A stretch of 29,339 nucleotides of DNA from Lachnospiraceae bacterium UBA3638 (GCA_002373595.1 DFKT01000019.1:1-29339); one strand, 5' to 3'. Positions 15,548 to 23,564 are shown, counted from the first letter of the stretch. Numbers and translations: made by a program. The notes: generated by a model from the sequence alone, not told the origin.

Positions 15548-15862
15548 ATGTCAGGCAAAAGAAGAGTTTTATTCACAACGAGAAAGCACCCGCTTCCGGC
15601 TGTTTTTTCTGCCGTGCTCGGCCTTATAACGGCACTTTCTCTCGCGTATGCCATTGTGTGCAGTTTCCTGCTCGGTGGCGACATACCCGGGAGATTCGGA
15701 GCAGCGGGGGCTTTTTGCACGCTTTTTTCGCTTGCAGGGATAGTGATCGCGCTGTATGAACTGCGTCAGCCCGATGTGTTTAAACTGTTTCCGGTACTCG
15801 GGCTTATTCTTAACGGCGGAGGACTTGTCGTGCTTGCGTTCCTTTTGTGGATCGCGTATTAG
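15548..15862 (+). CDS. Small membrane protein, probably DUF6142-like
   Basis: This 104-aa protein has three hydrophobic segments (about 17-42, 50-68 and 80-102) after a basic N-terminus (MSGKRRVLFTTRKHPLP). The pattern RKHPLPAVFSAVLGLITALSLAYAI, a middle GRFGAAGAFCTLFSLAGIVIAL and a late KLFPVLGLILNG resembles the DUF6142 family of Lachnospiraceae as I remember it. Positive charges place the N-terminus inside. There is no good ribosome binding site of its own; the start is 4 nt after the stop of the 50-aa protein, so translation is probably coupled. Function unknown. Confidence 0.7.
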   Translation: MSGKRRVLFTTRKHPLPAVFSAVLGLITALSLAYAIVCSFLLGGDIPGRFGAAGAFCTLFSLAGIVIALYELRQPDVFKLFPVLGLILNGGGLVVLAFLLWIAY

Positions 15863-15878
15863 AAAGGTATTAAAGATC

Positions 15879-15883
15879 GGAGG
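15879..15883 (+). promoter_or_regulatory. Ribosome binding site that decides the aminopeptidase start
   Basis: GGAGG is 2 nt before an in-frame TTG at 15886 and 8 nt before another TTG at 15892. Only the second has workable spacing, and there is no ATG nearby. Confidence 0.65.
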
Positions 15884-15891
15884 ATTTGGTT

Positions 15892-17979
15892 TTGAGAGAA
15901 TTTGATGAACAGTTAAAAGAAAGATGGGATCTGGCCGTAACGAGGATAAATGAGATACCCGGAGAAGACGATCTGCCGGGTAATTTATTTGATTACTTTA
16001 AGGCTGCGGCGGATGTACTTCGCAGATCCATAAAAGTATATGAGCTTTGCACCGAAAAGGACGGAAGCGGAAAGAGTGCATTTGATGTACTCTCTGAGGA
16101 CGAGCATAAAAAGCTCAATCACGAACTCTATGCGGAACTATTGGGAGATGCGTATGAGTCTTCCTATGCGAATCCCGCCTATGCGGTTGCAAAGCTTGGA
16201 AAAGAGTATGGCACATATTTTTCATCGATATACAGAAATATGCGCGATACGATAATCTATGCGCATAAAGCGGAACTTGACCTGCTTGTCATAAGAGCGG
16301 AACTTTTCCTTGAGATCTACGGCGCGTGTCTGACCGCGTACGCAGAGACAGGAAAACTTCCGGCATATGATGAGCTTAAGGATATCCTCTACTGGTTTAA
16401 GAGTGATTATGCAGAACTCGAAGAGGAGGCTTCCAGAGAGGAAATGCTCTTCCCCGGACAGGGATATGCATACAATATCGTTATGGATTCAGACCTGTCA
16501 GATACGAGATATCTCTACAAGTACGGAGAGTATATCAGTGATAACGAGATCAAAGTGTCAAAGTTCCTTGCGGGACTTCCGGAGGAAACTGTTTGCACGA
16601 TGGCAGATACCTTTACGGAAGGATACCGCCTGGGATTCATCGCGACCAATGTCGACCTCTCCAAAAAGAGCAATGCATATCTTATCTATCCCATTGGATT
16701 TGAGAGGATGATGAGAAGAGCTGTTGAGAATCTGAATAAGATCGGCGTCAAGTCATCGATAGTTCTCTCTTCTTCGGGAAGGTCATCGGTAGACTCGGTC
16801 GGCGCGAACAGACAATACTCATATGATCACAAGGATGACAGAGCGCTCTTCCTTGACGGTAATTTTGCCACAAGGCTCCTTGAGGCTGAGGAAGCCGTAC
16901 TCAGGAAGTATGAAAAAGAAGCGATACTCTATGCGGGCCCTGCGGTTGTGGAGAGATTCGGAGAGAAGAAATTCGATCCCAAGAATAAGCCCGAAGCTGC
17001 CAAACTTAGCGATGAGCAGAACAAGCTTTGGGTGGATTTCATCAACAAGAGAAATGTCATGGTCGACAAATATATCCCGGAGGATGAGACGAGTTTTACC
17101 ATTATCTCTTTCCCCATTCCCGAGATAACAGAGGCACTTCCGGACAAGACGGACAAGGGCTTTGCGGAATTCTTTGAGGAGATAATCAAAGTCAATACTC
17201 TGGATTACAAGCTCTATCAGGGTATACAGCAGACGATCATCGATACTCTCGATCGTGCGTACTGGTGCGAGGTAAAGGGAATGAACGGCAACCGCACCGA
17301 TATGCATGTGGAACTCTGGAGACTTAAGGATGCATCTAAGGAGACCATCTTTGAAAACTGTGTGGCTGATGTAAATATTCCCGTGGGAGAGGTATTTACT
17401 TCACCCGTGCTCGAGGGCACGAACGGAACGCTCCATGTCAGCAAGGTATATCTGGAAGGACTCGAGTACCGTGACCTGGAGATCACATTCAAGGACGGAA
17501 TGATAGATAAGTACTCCTGTGCAAACTTTGATGCAGAGGACGAAAACCTTAAGTTCATCAAGGAGAATGTTCTCTTCAGACACGATACACTTCCTCTCGG
17601 AGAGTTTGCCATAGGTACCAATACGACCGCATTTGCACTCGCGAGAAAGTACGGTGTGGAGGATAAGCTTCCCATTCTTATAGCGGAGAAGACAGGACCT
17701 CACTTTGCAGTGGGTGATACCTGCTACTCGAGATCTGAGGATACCGTGGTTCACAATCCCGACGGCAAGGAGATCGTAGCGCGGGAGAATTCCGTATCCG
17801 CACTCAGAAAGACGGATATGTCCAAGGCATATTTCAACTGCCATACGGACATCACGATCCCTTATGACGAACTCGGAAGCCTTGCGGCTGTGATGCCCGA
17901 CGGCACCCGCGTACATATCATCAAGGACGGAAGATTTGTACTTCCGGGAACCGAGGAACTCAATAAGCCCCTTGAGTGA
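15892..17979 (+). CDS. Aminopeptidase, M29 family with long N-terminal extension
   Basis: This 695-aa cytosolic protein has an M29 (aminopeptidase T/S/II) C-terminal half. Metal ligands expected for the family are visible: E571 in LGEFAIGTN, E599 in AEKTGPHFAVG, H604 nearby, and H651 and D653 in NCHTDITIP. M29 enzymes are two-metal aminopeptidases that release N-terminal residues from peptides. Typical members have about 370-410 residues; this one carries about 290 extra N-terminal residues, mostly helical and charged, with no motif I recognise. The start is a TTG chosen from the GGAGG at 15879. It lies 29 nt after the DUF6142-like gene and may be read through from the pyrE operon. Confidence 0.85.
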   Translation: MREFDEQLKERWDLAVTRINEIPGEDDLPGNLFDYFKAAADVLRRSIKVYELCTEKDGSGKSAFDVLSEDEHKKLNHELYAELLGDAYESSYANPAYAVAKLGKEYGTYFSSIYRNMRDTIIYAHKAELDLLVIRAELFLEIYGACLTAYAETGKLPAYDELKDILYWFKSDYAELEEEASREEMLFPGQGYAYNIVMDSDLSDTRYLYKYGEYISDNEIKVSKFLAGLPEETVCTMADTFTEGYRLGFIATNVDLSKKSNAYLIYPIGFERMMRRAVENLNKIGVKSSIVLSSSGRSSVDSVGANRQYSYDHKDDRALFLDGNFATRLLEAEEAVLRKYEKEAILYAGPAVVERFGEKKFDPKNKPEAAKLSDEQNKLWVDFINKRNVMVDKYIPEDETSFTIISFPIPEITEALPDKTDKGFAEFFEEIIKVNTLDYKLYQGIQQTIIDTLDRAYWCEVKGMNGNRTDMHVELWRLKDASKETIFENCVADVNIPVGEVFTSPVLEGTNGTLHVSKVYLEGLEYRDLEITFKDGMIDKYSCANFDAEDENLKFIKENVLFRHDTLPLGEFAIGTNTTAFALARKYGVEDKLPILIAEKTGPHFAVGDTCYSRSEDTVVHNPDGKEIVARENSVSALRKTDMSKAYFNCHTDITIPYDELGSLAAVMPDGTRVHIIKDGRFVLPGTEELNKPLE

Positions 17980-18027
17980 AGCAGATGTCAGCCGGAGATT
18001 CAAGAACGCTAGATATTGTATTTTGAG

Positions 18028-18056
18028 TTGCAACTAAGACCAAGATTTAGTATTAT
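18028..18056 (+). promoter_or_regulatory. Promoter of the pur operon
   Basis: TTGCAA (18028-18033), a 17-nt spacer and TATTAT (18051-18056, five of six matches). The -35 lies inside a perfect 10-bp palindrome AGTTGCAACT (18026-18035), a possible operator half. Transcription would start near 18063, leaving a leader of about 55 nt. That is too short for a purine riboswitch plus expression platform, and no PurBox-like CGAACA pair is visible. The rest of the 138-nt gap (17980-18117) shows nothing else clear, and there is no evident terminator after the aminopeptidase. Confidence 0.7.
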
Positions 18057-18117
18057 AAATGTGTATGTTTTTTGCGTAAAAACGGATAAAACATATATTT
18101 GATACGGAGAATAAGAG

Positions 18118-18636
18118 ATGAGTAAAGAGATCAGGGTCGGAATAGTTATGGGCAGCGATTCCGATATGCCCGTTATGGCGAAAGCCGCGGACATATTGGA
18201 AGAACTCGGTATCGGATACGAGATGAGAATAATCAGCGCTCACAGAGAGCCGGATGTCTTTTTTGAGTATGCGAAGAGTGCCGAGGAGAGAGGTTTCAAG
18301 GTGATCATCGCAGGAGCAGGAATGGCGGCGCATCTTCCCGGTATGTGCGCGGCGATCTTCCCCATGCCGGTTATCGGCATACCGATGCATACCACTTCGC
18401 TTGGAGGAAGGGATTCACTCTATTCGATCGTTCAGATGCCGAGCGGTATCCCGGTTGCCACCGTGGCGATCAACGGCGGAGCAAATGCAGGACTTCTCGC
18501 AGCCAAGATCCTTGCGACATCGGATGCGGAGCTTCTTGATAAGTTAAAGAAATACAGCGCTAAGCTGAAAGAGCAGGTGGAAGCCAAGGACGCCAGGCTT
18601 TCAGAAATTGGTTACAAAGCATATATGGAGAAATGA
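18118..18636 (+). CDS. purE: N5-carboxyaminoimidazole ribonucleotide mutase (class I PurE)
   Basis: This 172-aa protein converts N5-CAIR to CAIR in purine synthesis. The signature GIVMGSDSDMPVM at the N-terminus, ISAHREPD with catalytic H42, AGAGMAAHLPGM and GIPMHTTSLGGRDSL are all present, and the length is that of the class I (mutase) enzyme. Class I enzymes usually need PurK, which is not in the window. Position 44 has E (REPD) where many members have T (RTPD), probably a lineage variant. It is the first gene of purE-purM-purN-purD, and purM begins 1 nt after its stop. Confidence 0.96.
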   Translation: MSKEIRVGIVMGSDSDMPVMAKAADILEELGIGYEMRIISAHREPDVFFEYAKSAEERGFKVIIAGAGMAAHLPGMCAAIFPMPVIGIPMHTTSLGGRDSLYSIVQMPSGIPVATVAINGGANAGLLAAKILATSDAELLDKLKKYSAKLKEQVEAKDARLSEIGYKAYMEK

Positions 18637-18637
18637 T

Positions 18638-19669
18638 ATGGGACTTGATTACAAATCTGCAGGAGTTGACATCGAAGCCGGATACGCATCGGTAGAACTC
18701 ATCAAAAAACATGTAGCGAGCACGATGAGACCCGAGGTGCTCGGAGGTATCGGAGGATTCTCCGGAGCATTCAGTGCAGCGGCACTCAAAGGAATGGAAG
18801 AGCCCATTCTCCTCTCCGGAACCGATGGTGTAGGAACCAAGATCAAGCTTGCATTCCTCATGGACAAGCATGATACGATCGGTATCGACTGCGTAGCAAT
18901 GTGCGTCAACGATGTGGCATGTGCAGGAGGAGAGCCCCTCTTTTTCCTTGATTACATCGCATGCGGAAAGAATGAGCCCGAGAAGATCGCTCAGATAGTA
19001 AAGGGAGTAGCTGACGGCTGTAAGCAGGCAGGATGTGCACTCGTAGGCGGAGAGACCGCAGAGCACCCGGGACTTATGCCTGAGGATGAGTATGATCTCG
19101 CAGGATTCTCCGTAGGACTCGCAGACAGGAAGGATCTCATCACCGGAGAGAATATCAAGCCGGGAGATACGCTTATCGCGATTGCATCATCCGGCGTACA
19201 CAGCAACGGATTCAGTCTTGTCAGAAAAGTATTTGATATGACGAAGGAAAGCCTTGCTACCGAATATGCCGAGCTCGGCACCACTCTCGGGGAGGCTCTC
19301 CTCGTTCCCACCAGGATATATGTAAAGGCACTCAAGGCCGTAAAGGATGCAGGCCTTGTAATAAAGGGATGCTCGCACATAACCGGCGGCGGATTCTATG
19401 AGAATATCCCGAGGATGCTTCCCAACGGTATCAGAGCAGTCATCAGACGCGACAGTTACGATGTTCCCGCGATCTTTAAACTCATCGCCCAGGTTGGCGG
19501 AGTTGAGGAAAGCATGATGTACAATACATTCAACATGGGTGTCGGAATGGTACTCGCTGTTGATTCCAAGGATGCGGCATCGGTTATCGAAGCACTTGAT
19601 GCGGCAGGTGAGACCGCATTTGAGATCGGTTATACAGAGGAAGGTGAGAAGGGCATAGTAATATGCTGA
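18638..19669 (+). CDS. purM: Phosphoribosylformylglycinamidine cyclo-ligase (AIR synthetase)
   Basis: This 343-aa protein closes FGAM to AIR using ATP. It shows DYKSAGVDIEAGYASV at the N-terminus, LSGTDGVGTKIKLA, CVAMCVNDVACAGGEPLFFLDY, GCALVGGETAEHPG and SSGVHSNGFSLVRK, all typical of PurM. The frame is open upstream to 18608 inside purE. The ATG at 18638 gives the family N-terminus and follows GGAG in the purE 3' end, so I use it. It is placed 1 nt after purE and overlaps purN by 7 nt, so translation is coupled at both ends. Confidence 0.97.
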   Translation: MGLDYKSAGVDIEAGYASVELIKKHVASTMRPEVLGGIGGFSGAFSAAALKGMEEPILLSGTDGVGTKIKLAFLMDKHDTIGIDCVAMCVNDVACAGGEPLFFLDYIACGKNEPEKIAQIVKGVADGCKQAGCALVGGETAEHPGLMPEDEYDLAGFSVGLADRKDLITGENIKPGDTLIAIASSGVHSNGFSLVRKVFDMTKESLATEYAELGTTLGEALLVPTRIYVKALKAVKDAGLVIKGCSHITGGGFYENIPRMLPNGIRAVIRRDSYDVPAIFKLIAQVGGVEESMMYNTFNMGVGMVLAVDSKDAASVIEALDAAGETAFEIGYTEEGEKGIVIC

Positions 19670-20295
19670 AAATAGTCGTAATGGTGAGCGGAGGCGGAAC
19701 GAACCTCCAGGCGATCATCGACGGAATTAAAAACGGAACGGTTACGAACACCGAGCTGATCGGTGTCATATCCAACAATAAAGGTGTAAAGAGCTTGGAC
19801 CGCGCGGCGGCAGCAGGAGTTCCCGGGATAGTGATATCCCCCGCGGACTATCCTACGAGAGATGATTTCAACAAAGCAATGCTTGATAAACTCGAGGAGC
19901 TGGCCCCCGACCTTGTAGTACTCGCGGGATTCCTCGTAAGGATTCCTGAGGAGATGGTTAAGAGATTCTCGAACAGGATCATCAATATCCATCCTTCCCT
20001 CATCCCTTCTTTCTGCGGAGTGGGGTGCTACGGACTTAAAGTTCATGAAAAGGCTCTTGCACGAGGCGTGAAGCTGACAGGTGCGACAGTACACTTTGTC
20101 AACGAAGGAATGGACGAAGGACCGATCATCGCGCAGAGGGGCGTAGCGGTAGAGGACGGAGACACTCCCGAGATCCTGCAGAGAAGAGTCATGGAGCAGG
20201 CAGAGTGGGTGATACTGCCGCAGGCTATTGACGATATTGCAAACGACCGTATCGAAGTAAAGGACGGACATGTAGTCCGCAAGAAAGGAAACTGA
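19663..20295 (+). CDS. purN: Phosphoribosylglycinamide formyltransferase
   Basis: This 210-aa protein formylates GAR using 10-formyl-tetrahydrofolate. The Rossmann-like start KIVVMVSGGGTNLQAII and the catalytic triad N108, H110 (NIHPSLIPSF) and D151 (NEGMDEGPII) are present. The segment after the HPSLIPSF motif reads CGVGCYGLKVHEKAL rather than the PGLHTHRQAL type of E. coli; I recall this form from clostridial PurN, so it is probably not a defect. The start ATG lies inside the end of purM (7-nt overlap) and the stop TGA shares one base with the purD ATG. Confidence 0.96.
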   Translation: MLKIVVMVSGGGTNLQAIIDGIKNGTVTNTELIGVISNNKGVKSLDRAAAAGVPGIVISPADYPTRDDFNKAMLDKLEELAPDLVVLAGFLVRIPEEMVKRFSNRIINIHPSLIPSFCGVGCYGLKVHEKALARGVKLTGATVHFVNEGMDEGPIIAQRGVAVEDGDTPEILQRRVMEQAEWVILPQAIDDIANDRIEVKDGHVVRKKGN

Positions 20296-21572
20296 TGAAA
20301 GTACTGATAGTCGGAAGTGGAGGGAGAGAGCATGCGATAGCGATGAGCGTCGCCAAGAGTCCCAAAGCCGAAAAGATATACTGCGCACCCGGCAATGCGG
20401 GCATCACAGGAGTAGCTGAATGCGTGCCGATAGCAGCTATGGATTTTGACGGTATCGTTTCTTTCTGCAAGGAGAAGCAGATAGATCTCGTTGTAGTAGG
20501 AATGGACGATCCTCTTGTAGGAGGCCTCGTCGACAGACTTGATGAAGCGGGCATCCGCGCATTCGGACCCAGGAAAAACGCTGCGATCCTCGAGGGAAGC
20601 AAAGCTTTCTCCAAGGATCTCATGAAAAAGTACAACATCCCCACAGCTGCTTACGAGACTTTTGACAGTGCGGATGCAGCTCTGGATTACTTGAGAAATA
20701 AAGCTGAGTTTCCCATTGTCCTCAAGGCTGACGGACTCGCACTCGGCAAGGGCGTGCTCATATGCGGCGACCTCGCAGAGGCTGAGGAAGGCGTAAAGAC
20801 GATAATGCAGGACCGCAAGTTCGGCGATGCGGGAAATAAGCTTGTAATAGAAGAGTTCATGACCGGACGCGAAGTGAGCGTGCTCTCATTCGTTGACGGC
20901 AAGACCATAAAGATCATGAGCTCCGCACAGGATCATAAGCGTGCGGGCGACGGAGACACCGGACTCAATACCGGCGGAATGGGTAACTTCTCACCCAGCC
21001 CCTTCTATACTGCAGAGGTTGATGAGTTCTGCCGCAAGTACATCTATCAGGCGACTGTTGATGCCATGGCAGCTGAAGGACGACCTTTCAAGGGAGTTAT
21101 ATTCTTCGGTCTGATGCTCACTCCGAAGGGACCCAGAGTACTCGAGTACAATGCGAGATTCGGAGATCCCGAGGCGCAGGTCGTTCTCCCGAGGATGAAG
21201 AATGACTTTATAGAAGTGGCTGAGAGCTGTATCGACGGAACGCTGGATAAAGTAAATCTCGAGTTTGAGGATAATGCCGCAGTATGCGTAATACTTGCAA
21301 GCAACGGATACCCCGTAAGCTACGAAAAGGGATTCCCGATCTCGGGACTTGAGAGCTTTGAAGGAAAGAATGATTACTTCTGCTTCCATGCGGGAACAAA
21401 ATTCGATGAGAGCGGAAGGATAGTCACAAACGGCGGAAGAGTGCTCGGTATCACCGCACTCGGAAGCAACCTCAGGGAAGCGCGCTCCAAAGCGTACGAA
21501 GCTACGGAATGGGTATCCTTCGACAATAAATATATGAGACATGATATAGGCAAAGCTATAGATGAGGCTTAA
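20295..21572 (+). CDS. purD: Phosphoribosylamine-glycine ligase (GAR synthetase)
   Basis: This 425-aa ATP-grasp enzyme makes GAR from phosphoribosylamine and glycine. It has KVLIVGSGGREHAIAMSVA at the N-terminus, a PGNAGI motif, the ATP-grasp segment FPIVLKADGLALGKGVLIC, GREVSVLSF, DHKRAGDGDTGLNTGGMG, and EYNARFGDPEAQVVLPR. The length is normal. Start and preceding stop overlap as TGATG. It ends the purine group; purF, purC, purL, purB and purH are absent here and must be elsewhere. The next gene starts 21 nt on with its own strong ribosome binding site, so read-through is possible. Confidence 0.97.
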   Translation: MKVLIVGSGGREHAIAMSVAKSPKAEKIYCAPGNAGITGVAECVPIAAMDFDGIVSFCKEKQIDLVVVGMDDPLVGGLVDRLDEAGIRAFGPRKNAAILEGSKAFSKDLMKKYNIPTAAYETFDSADAALDYLRNKAEFPIVLKADGLALGKGVLICGDLAEAEEGVKTIMQDRKFGDAGNKLVIEEFMTGREVSVLSFVDGKTIKIMSSAQDHKRAGDGDTGLNTGGMGNFSPSPFYTAEVDEFCRKYIYQATVDAMAAEGRPFKGVIFFGLMLTPKGPRVLEYNARFGDPEAQVVLPRMKNDFIEVAESCIDGTLDKVNLEFEDNAAVCVILASNGYPVSYEKGFPISGLESFEGKNDYFCFHAGTKFDESGRIVTNGGRVLGITALGSNLREARSKAYEATEWVSFDNKYMRHDIGKAIDEA

Positions 21573-21593
21573 GGCCGAAAAGGAGAGTAAAAG

Positions 21594-23093
21594 ATGAGTG
21601 ATTTGAAGTTGTTTGCAAAAAGGTTAAAGAAGTTTATCGCTCCGATAGCAGCAGTTCTCTCGGTTGCGATCCTTCTCATGAGCGACGGATTCTCGTTCGT
21701 CAGCTTTGCGGACACCGGTAAGATTACCGCGGATCCCGCAGCTAAGCTCAGAAAAGAAGCTTCGACGACCAGTGACCAGCTCGGAAGCATAACCAAGGAT
21801 ACTACCGTAACGGTCAACAGTTCCACGACCGGCACCGACGGCAAGACCTGGTATCAGATCACATACGGCGGACAGACCGGATATGTAAGAAGTGATCTCA
21901 TAGAGGTATCCGCAGGCGGCGGAAACAGCGGCAACAGCAATTCCGGCAGCAGCACATCTTCCGGAACGACGACTACGACAGTAGCTCCTCCCAGCCTGGT
22001 AATGACCGGCATCACGGAAGTCAATCCCACTCCCGGATCGGTAACCGGAGGAAATCAGATAAATGTAAGAGCGGATGCATCAACCAAGATCAATCCCGCA
22101 CTTGCTACCGTATCTACCGGAACGAGCGTAAACATCATCGCTACCAAGACCGGTGATGACGGACAGACCTGGTACCTTGTATCATTCACTCAGAACGGTA
22201 AGGACAATACCGGATATATCAGAAACGATTTCGTAAATGTAACCGGAGAGATCATTCCCGTAGGTCAGGAAGAGGAGCCCGCAGAGCAGACCGATACCAC
22301 CCCCGAACCCGAGCCTGAACCGGAACCTGAGAAGCCTGCCAATCTTAAATATGACATCCAGGTAGAGAAGAACGAGGCCGGAGAGGATGTTTACTCACTC
22401 CTCAACTATGAGCTCGGAAAGAAGCTTGACCTCGAGAAGATGCTCGGCGATCTTGAGACTTACAAGAGCACCACGGTTCCCGGACTTGAGAAAAAGGTAA
22501 AGACCCGCACCGTTATAATGGTAATCTTCCTTGTACTTGCGATCGCAGGCATCGGACTTGCAGCATTCTTCTTCCTCAAGTGGAGAGATATGGTAGATCA
22601 GATCGCCTTCGAGGAAGCAGAGAAGAACCGCAGAGCCAGAAGTGCAGGAAGACCCGCACAGGGAGAGAGAAGACCTGAAGGATCAAGACCTGTAAGACCT
22701 CAGGGAGACGGAGCTCGCAGACCTCAGGGACAGGCAGGACGTCCGGAGGGACGCCCCGAGAGAAGACCCGAGGGAGCAAGACCTCAGGGAAGCCCCAGAC
22801 CGAGACCCGCTGAGGACAGAAACGGAGCACCTGCCGAGAGGAGACGCCCCGAAGGAGCAAGACCCGAAGGCAGAAGACCTGAAGGAAGACCTGAGCCCGA
22901 GCGACGCGTGGAGCGTGAGGATGCTGAAGCACCCGTAAGAGAGAGCGCACCTCAGGAGAGACCCAAGGCTCCCGTAAACCAGGGAGCACAGCCCCAGGCT
23001 AAGCCCCAGAGACCCAAGAGCAGGAATTTCTCGGATGACGATGACGAGTTCGAGTTTGGATTCCTCGGATGGGACGATGATGACGACAACTAA
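21594..23093 (+). CDS. Membrane SH3b protein with RPEG-repeat cytosolic tail
   Basis: This 499-aa protein starts with a signal peptide or anchor (about 1-39). Two bacterial SH3 domains follow (about 41-105 and 138-217, each with D(G)xTWYxxxx...GYxRxD), joined by a Gly/Ser/Thr linker. Next come a PEPEPEPE segment (238-246) and a charged helical stretch. One membrane helix (305-328) leads to a cytoplasmic tail (329-499) that is disordered by composition. It has six RPEG copies among many R, P, E, Q and G, and ends in an acidic-aromatic tip, DDDDEFEFGFLGWDDDDDN. SH3b domains usually bind cell-wall peptides. A wall-facing sensor or scaffold is a reasonable guess; the role is not known. AAGGAGAG precedes the start. 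Confidence 0.87.
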   Translation: MSDLKLFAKRLKKFIAPIAAVLSVAILLMSDGFSFVSFADTGKITADPAAKLRKEASTTSDQLGSITKDTTVTVNSSTTGTDGKTWYQITYGGQTGYVRSDLIEVSAGGGNSGNSNSGSSTSSGTTTTTVAPPSLVMTGITEVNPTPGSVTGGNQINVRADASTKINPALATVSTGTSVNIIATKTGDDGQTWYLVSFTQNGKDNTGYIRNDFVNVTGEIIPVGQEEEPAEQTDTTPEPEPEPEPEKPANLKYDIQVEKNEAGEDVYSLLNYELGKKLDLEKMLGDLETYKSTTVPGLEKKVKTRTVIMVIFLVLAIAGIGLAAFFFLKWRDMVDQIAFEEAEKNRRARSAGRPAQGERRPEGSRPVRPQGDGARRPQGQAGRPEGRPERRPEGARPQGSPRPRPAEDRNGAPAERRRPEGARPEGRRPEGRPEPERRVEREDAEAPVRESAPQERPKAPVNQGAQPQAKPQRPKSRNFSDDDDEFEFGFLGWDDDDDN

Positions 23094-23108
23094 AAAAGAC
23101 CGTATTCA

Positions 23109-23137
23109 TTGACACTTCAGAGCCTTTGTTATACAAT
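23109..23137 (+). promoter_or_regulatory. Promoter of the GntR-clpC operon
   Basis: A consensus -35 TTGACA (23109-23114), a 17-nt spacer, and TACAAT (23132-23137, five of six matches). This is the strongest promoter in the window by eye. Its spacer and -10 are covered by the inverted repeat at 23120-23154, so strong basal strength combined with repression is likely. It lies 15 nt after the SH3 gene. Confidence 0.85.
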
Positions 23138-23154
23138 GAGTATAACAAAGGCTC
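23120..23154 (+). promoter_or_regulatory. Perfect 15-bp inverted repeat, probable GntR operator
   Basis: GAGCCTTTGTTATAC (23120-23134) and GTATAACAAAGGCTC (23140-23154) are exact reverse complements around the centre AATGA. The repeat covers the -10 and start point of the GntR gene's promoter. The inner TTGTTATAC/GTATAACAA form resembles operators of YtrA-type GntR regulators, so autoregulation is likely. As RNA it would fold into a stable hairpin followed by CTTTTG, so weak termination for the SH3 gene is a second possible role. A further small repeat TTTTGC/GCAAAA (23156-23161, 23167-23172) follows. Confidence 0.8.
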
Positions 23155-23186
23155 CTTTTGCGAAAAGCAAAACCTGCCCGGAGATT

Positions 23187-23564
23187 ATGATCATAGAAAT
23201 AGATTTCAACAGTAACGAAGCTCTCTATCTGCAGCTTTGCAATCAGATCATCATGGGGATCGCCACGTCGCAGTATCGTGACGGCGATGTCCTTCCGTCG
23301 GTTCGTCAACTGGCGGATTCCATTGGTATAAATATGCATACGGTCAACAAAGCATACACCGTCCTCAGACAGGAAGGGTATGTGAAAGTCGACAGAAGAC
23401 GCGGAGCGGTGATAGCCGTTGATGCGGACAGAGCACAGGCGCTTGCGGGACTTAAGGATAATCTGAAAGTCATGCTTGCCAGATGTGCCTGCAAGAACAT
23501 CACATGTGAGGAAGTACACAAGCTTATAGACGATATATACGCCGAATACAGGGAGGAACAGTAA
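23187..23564 (+). CDS. GntR family transcriptional regulator (YtrA-like, short)
   Basis: This 125-aa protein has a winged helix-turn-helix of the GntR type (about 5-75): EALYLQLCNQIIMGIATSQY, DGDVLPSVRQLADSIGINMHTVNKAYTVLRQEGYV and a wing with VDRRRGAVIAV. Only about 45 residues follow, too short for a FadR or UTRA ligand domain, which fits the YtrA subfamily. This short tail contains three cysteines (CACKNITC). The frame is open upstream to 23109, but the ATG at 23187 has a CGGAG before it and gives the family N-terminus. clpC begins 1 nt after the stop, so this regulator probably controls clpC through the upstream inverted repeat. Confidence 0.92.
   Translation: MIIEIDFNSNEALYLQLCNQIIMGIATSQYRDGDVLPSVRQLADSIGINMHTVNKAYTVLRQEGYVKVDRRRGAVIAVDADRAQALAGLKDNLKVMLARCACKNITCEEVHKLIDDIYAEYREEQ

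Noticed and set aside
17401..18033. 210-codon minus-strand frame ending in the intergenic gap
   Set aside because: It lies opposite the metal-binding half of the M29 aminopeptidase and has no domain signal.
17980..18117. Purine riboswitch or PurBox before purE
   Set aside because: The leader after the predicted start is about 55 nt, I could not find the three-way-junction core, and no paired CGAACA motif is present.
19630..20388. 252-codon open frame on the minus strand
   Set aside because: It lies opposite purN and its junctions, with no ribosome binding site or recognisable motif; a shadow of purN codon use.
22650..22900. RPEG-coding repeats as a CRISPR or tandem DNA repeat array
   Set aside because: The repetition is at the protein level with irregular spacing and varied codons inside an open frame; there are no regular spacers.
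22576..22989. 137-codon minus-strand frame opposite the RPEG region
   Set aside because: Low-complexity reflection of the repeat codons (Leu/Pro/Arg/Val-rich) with no start signal; not a gene.
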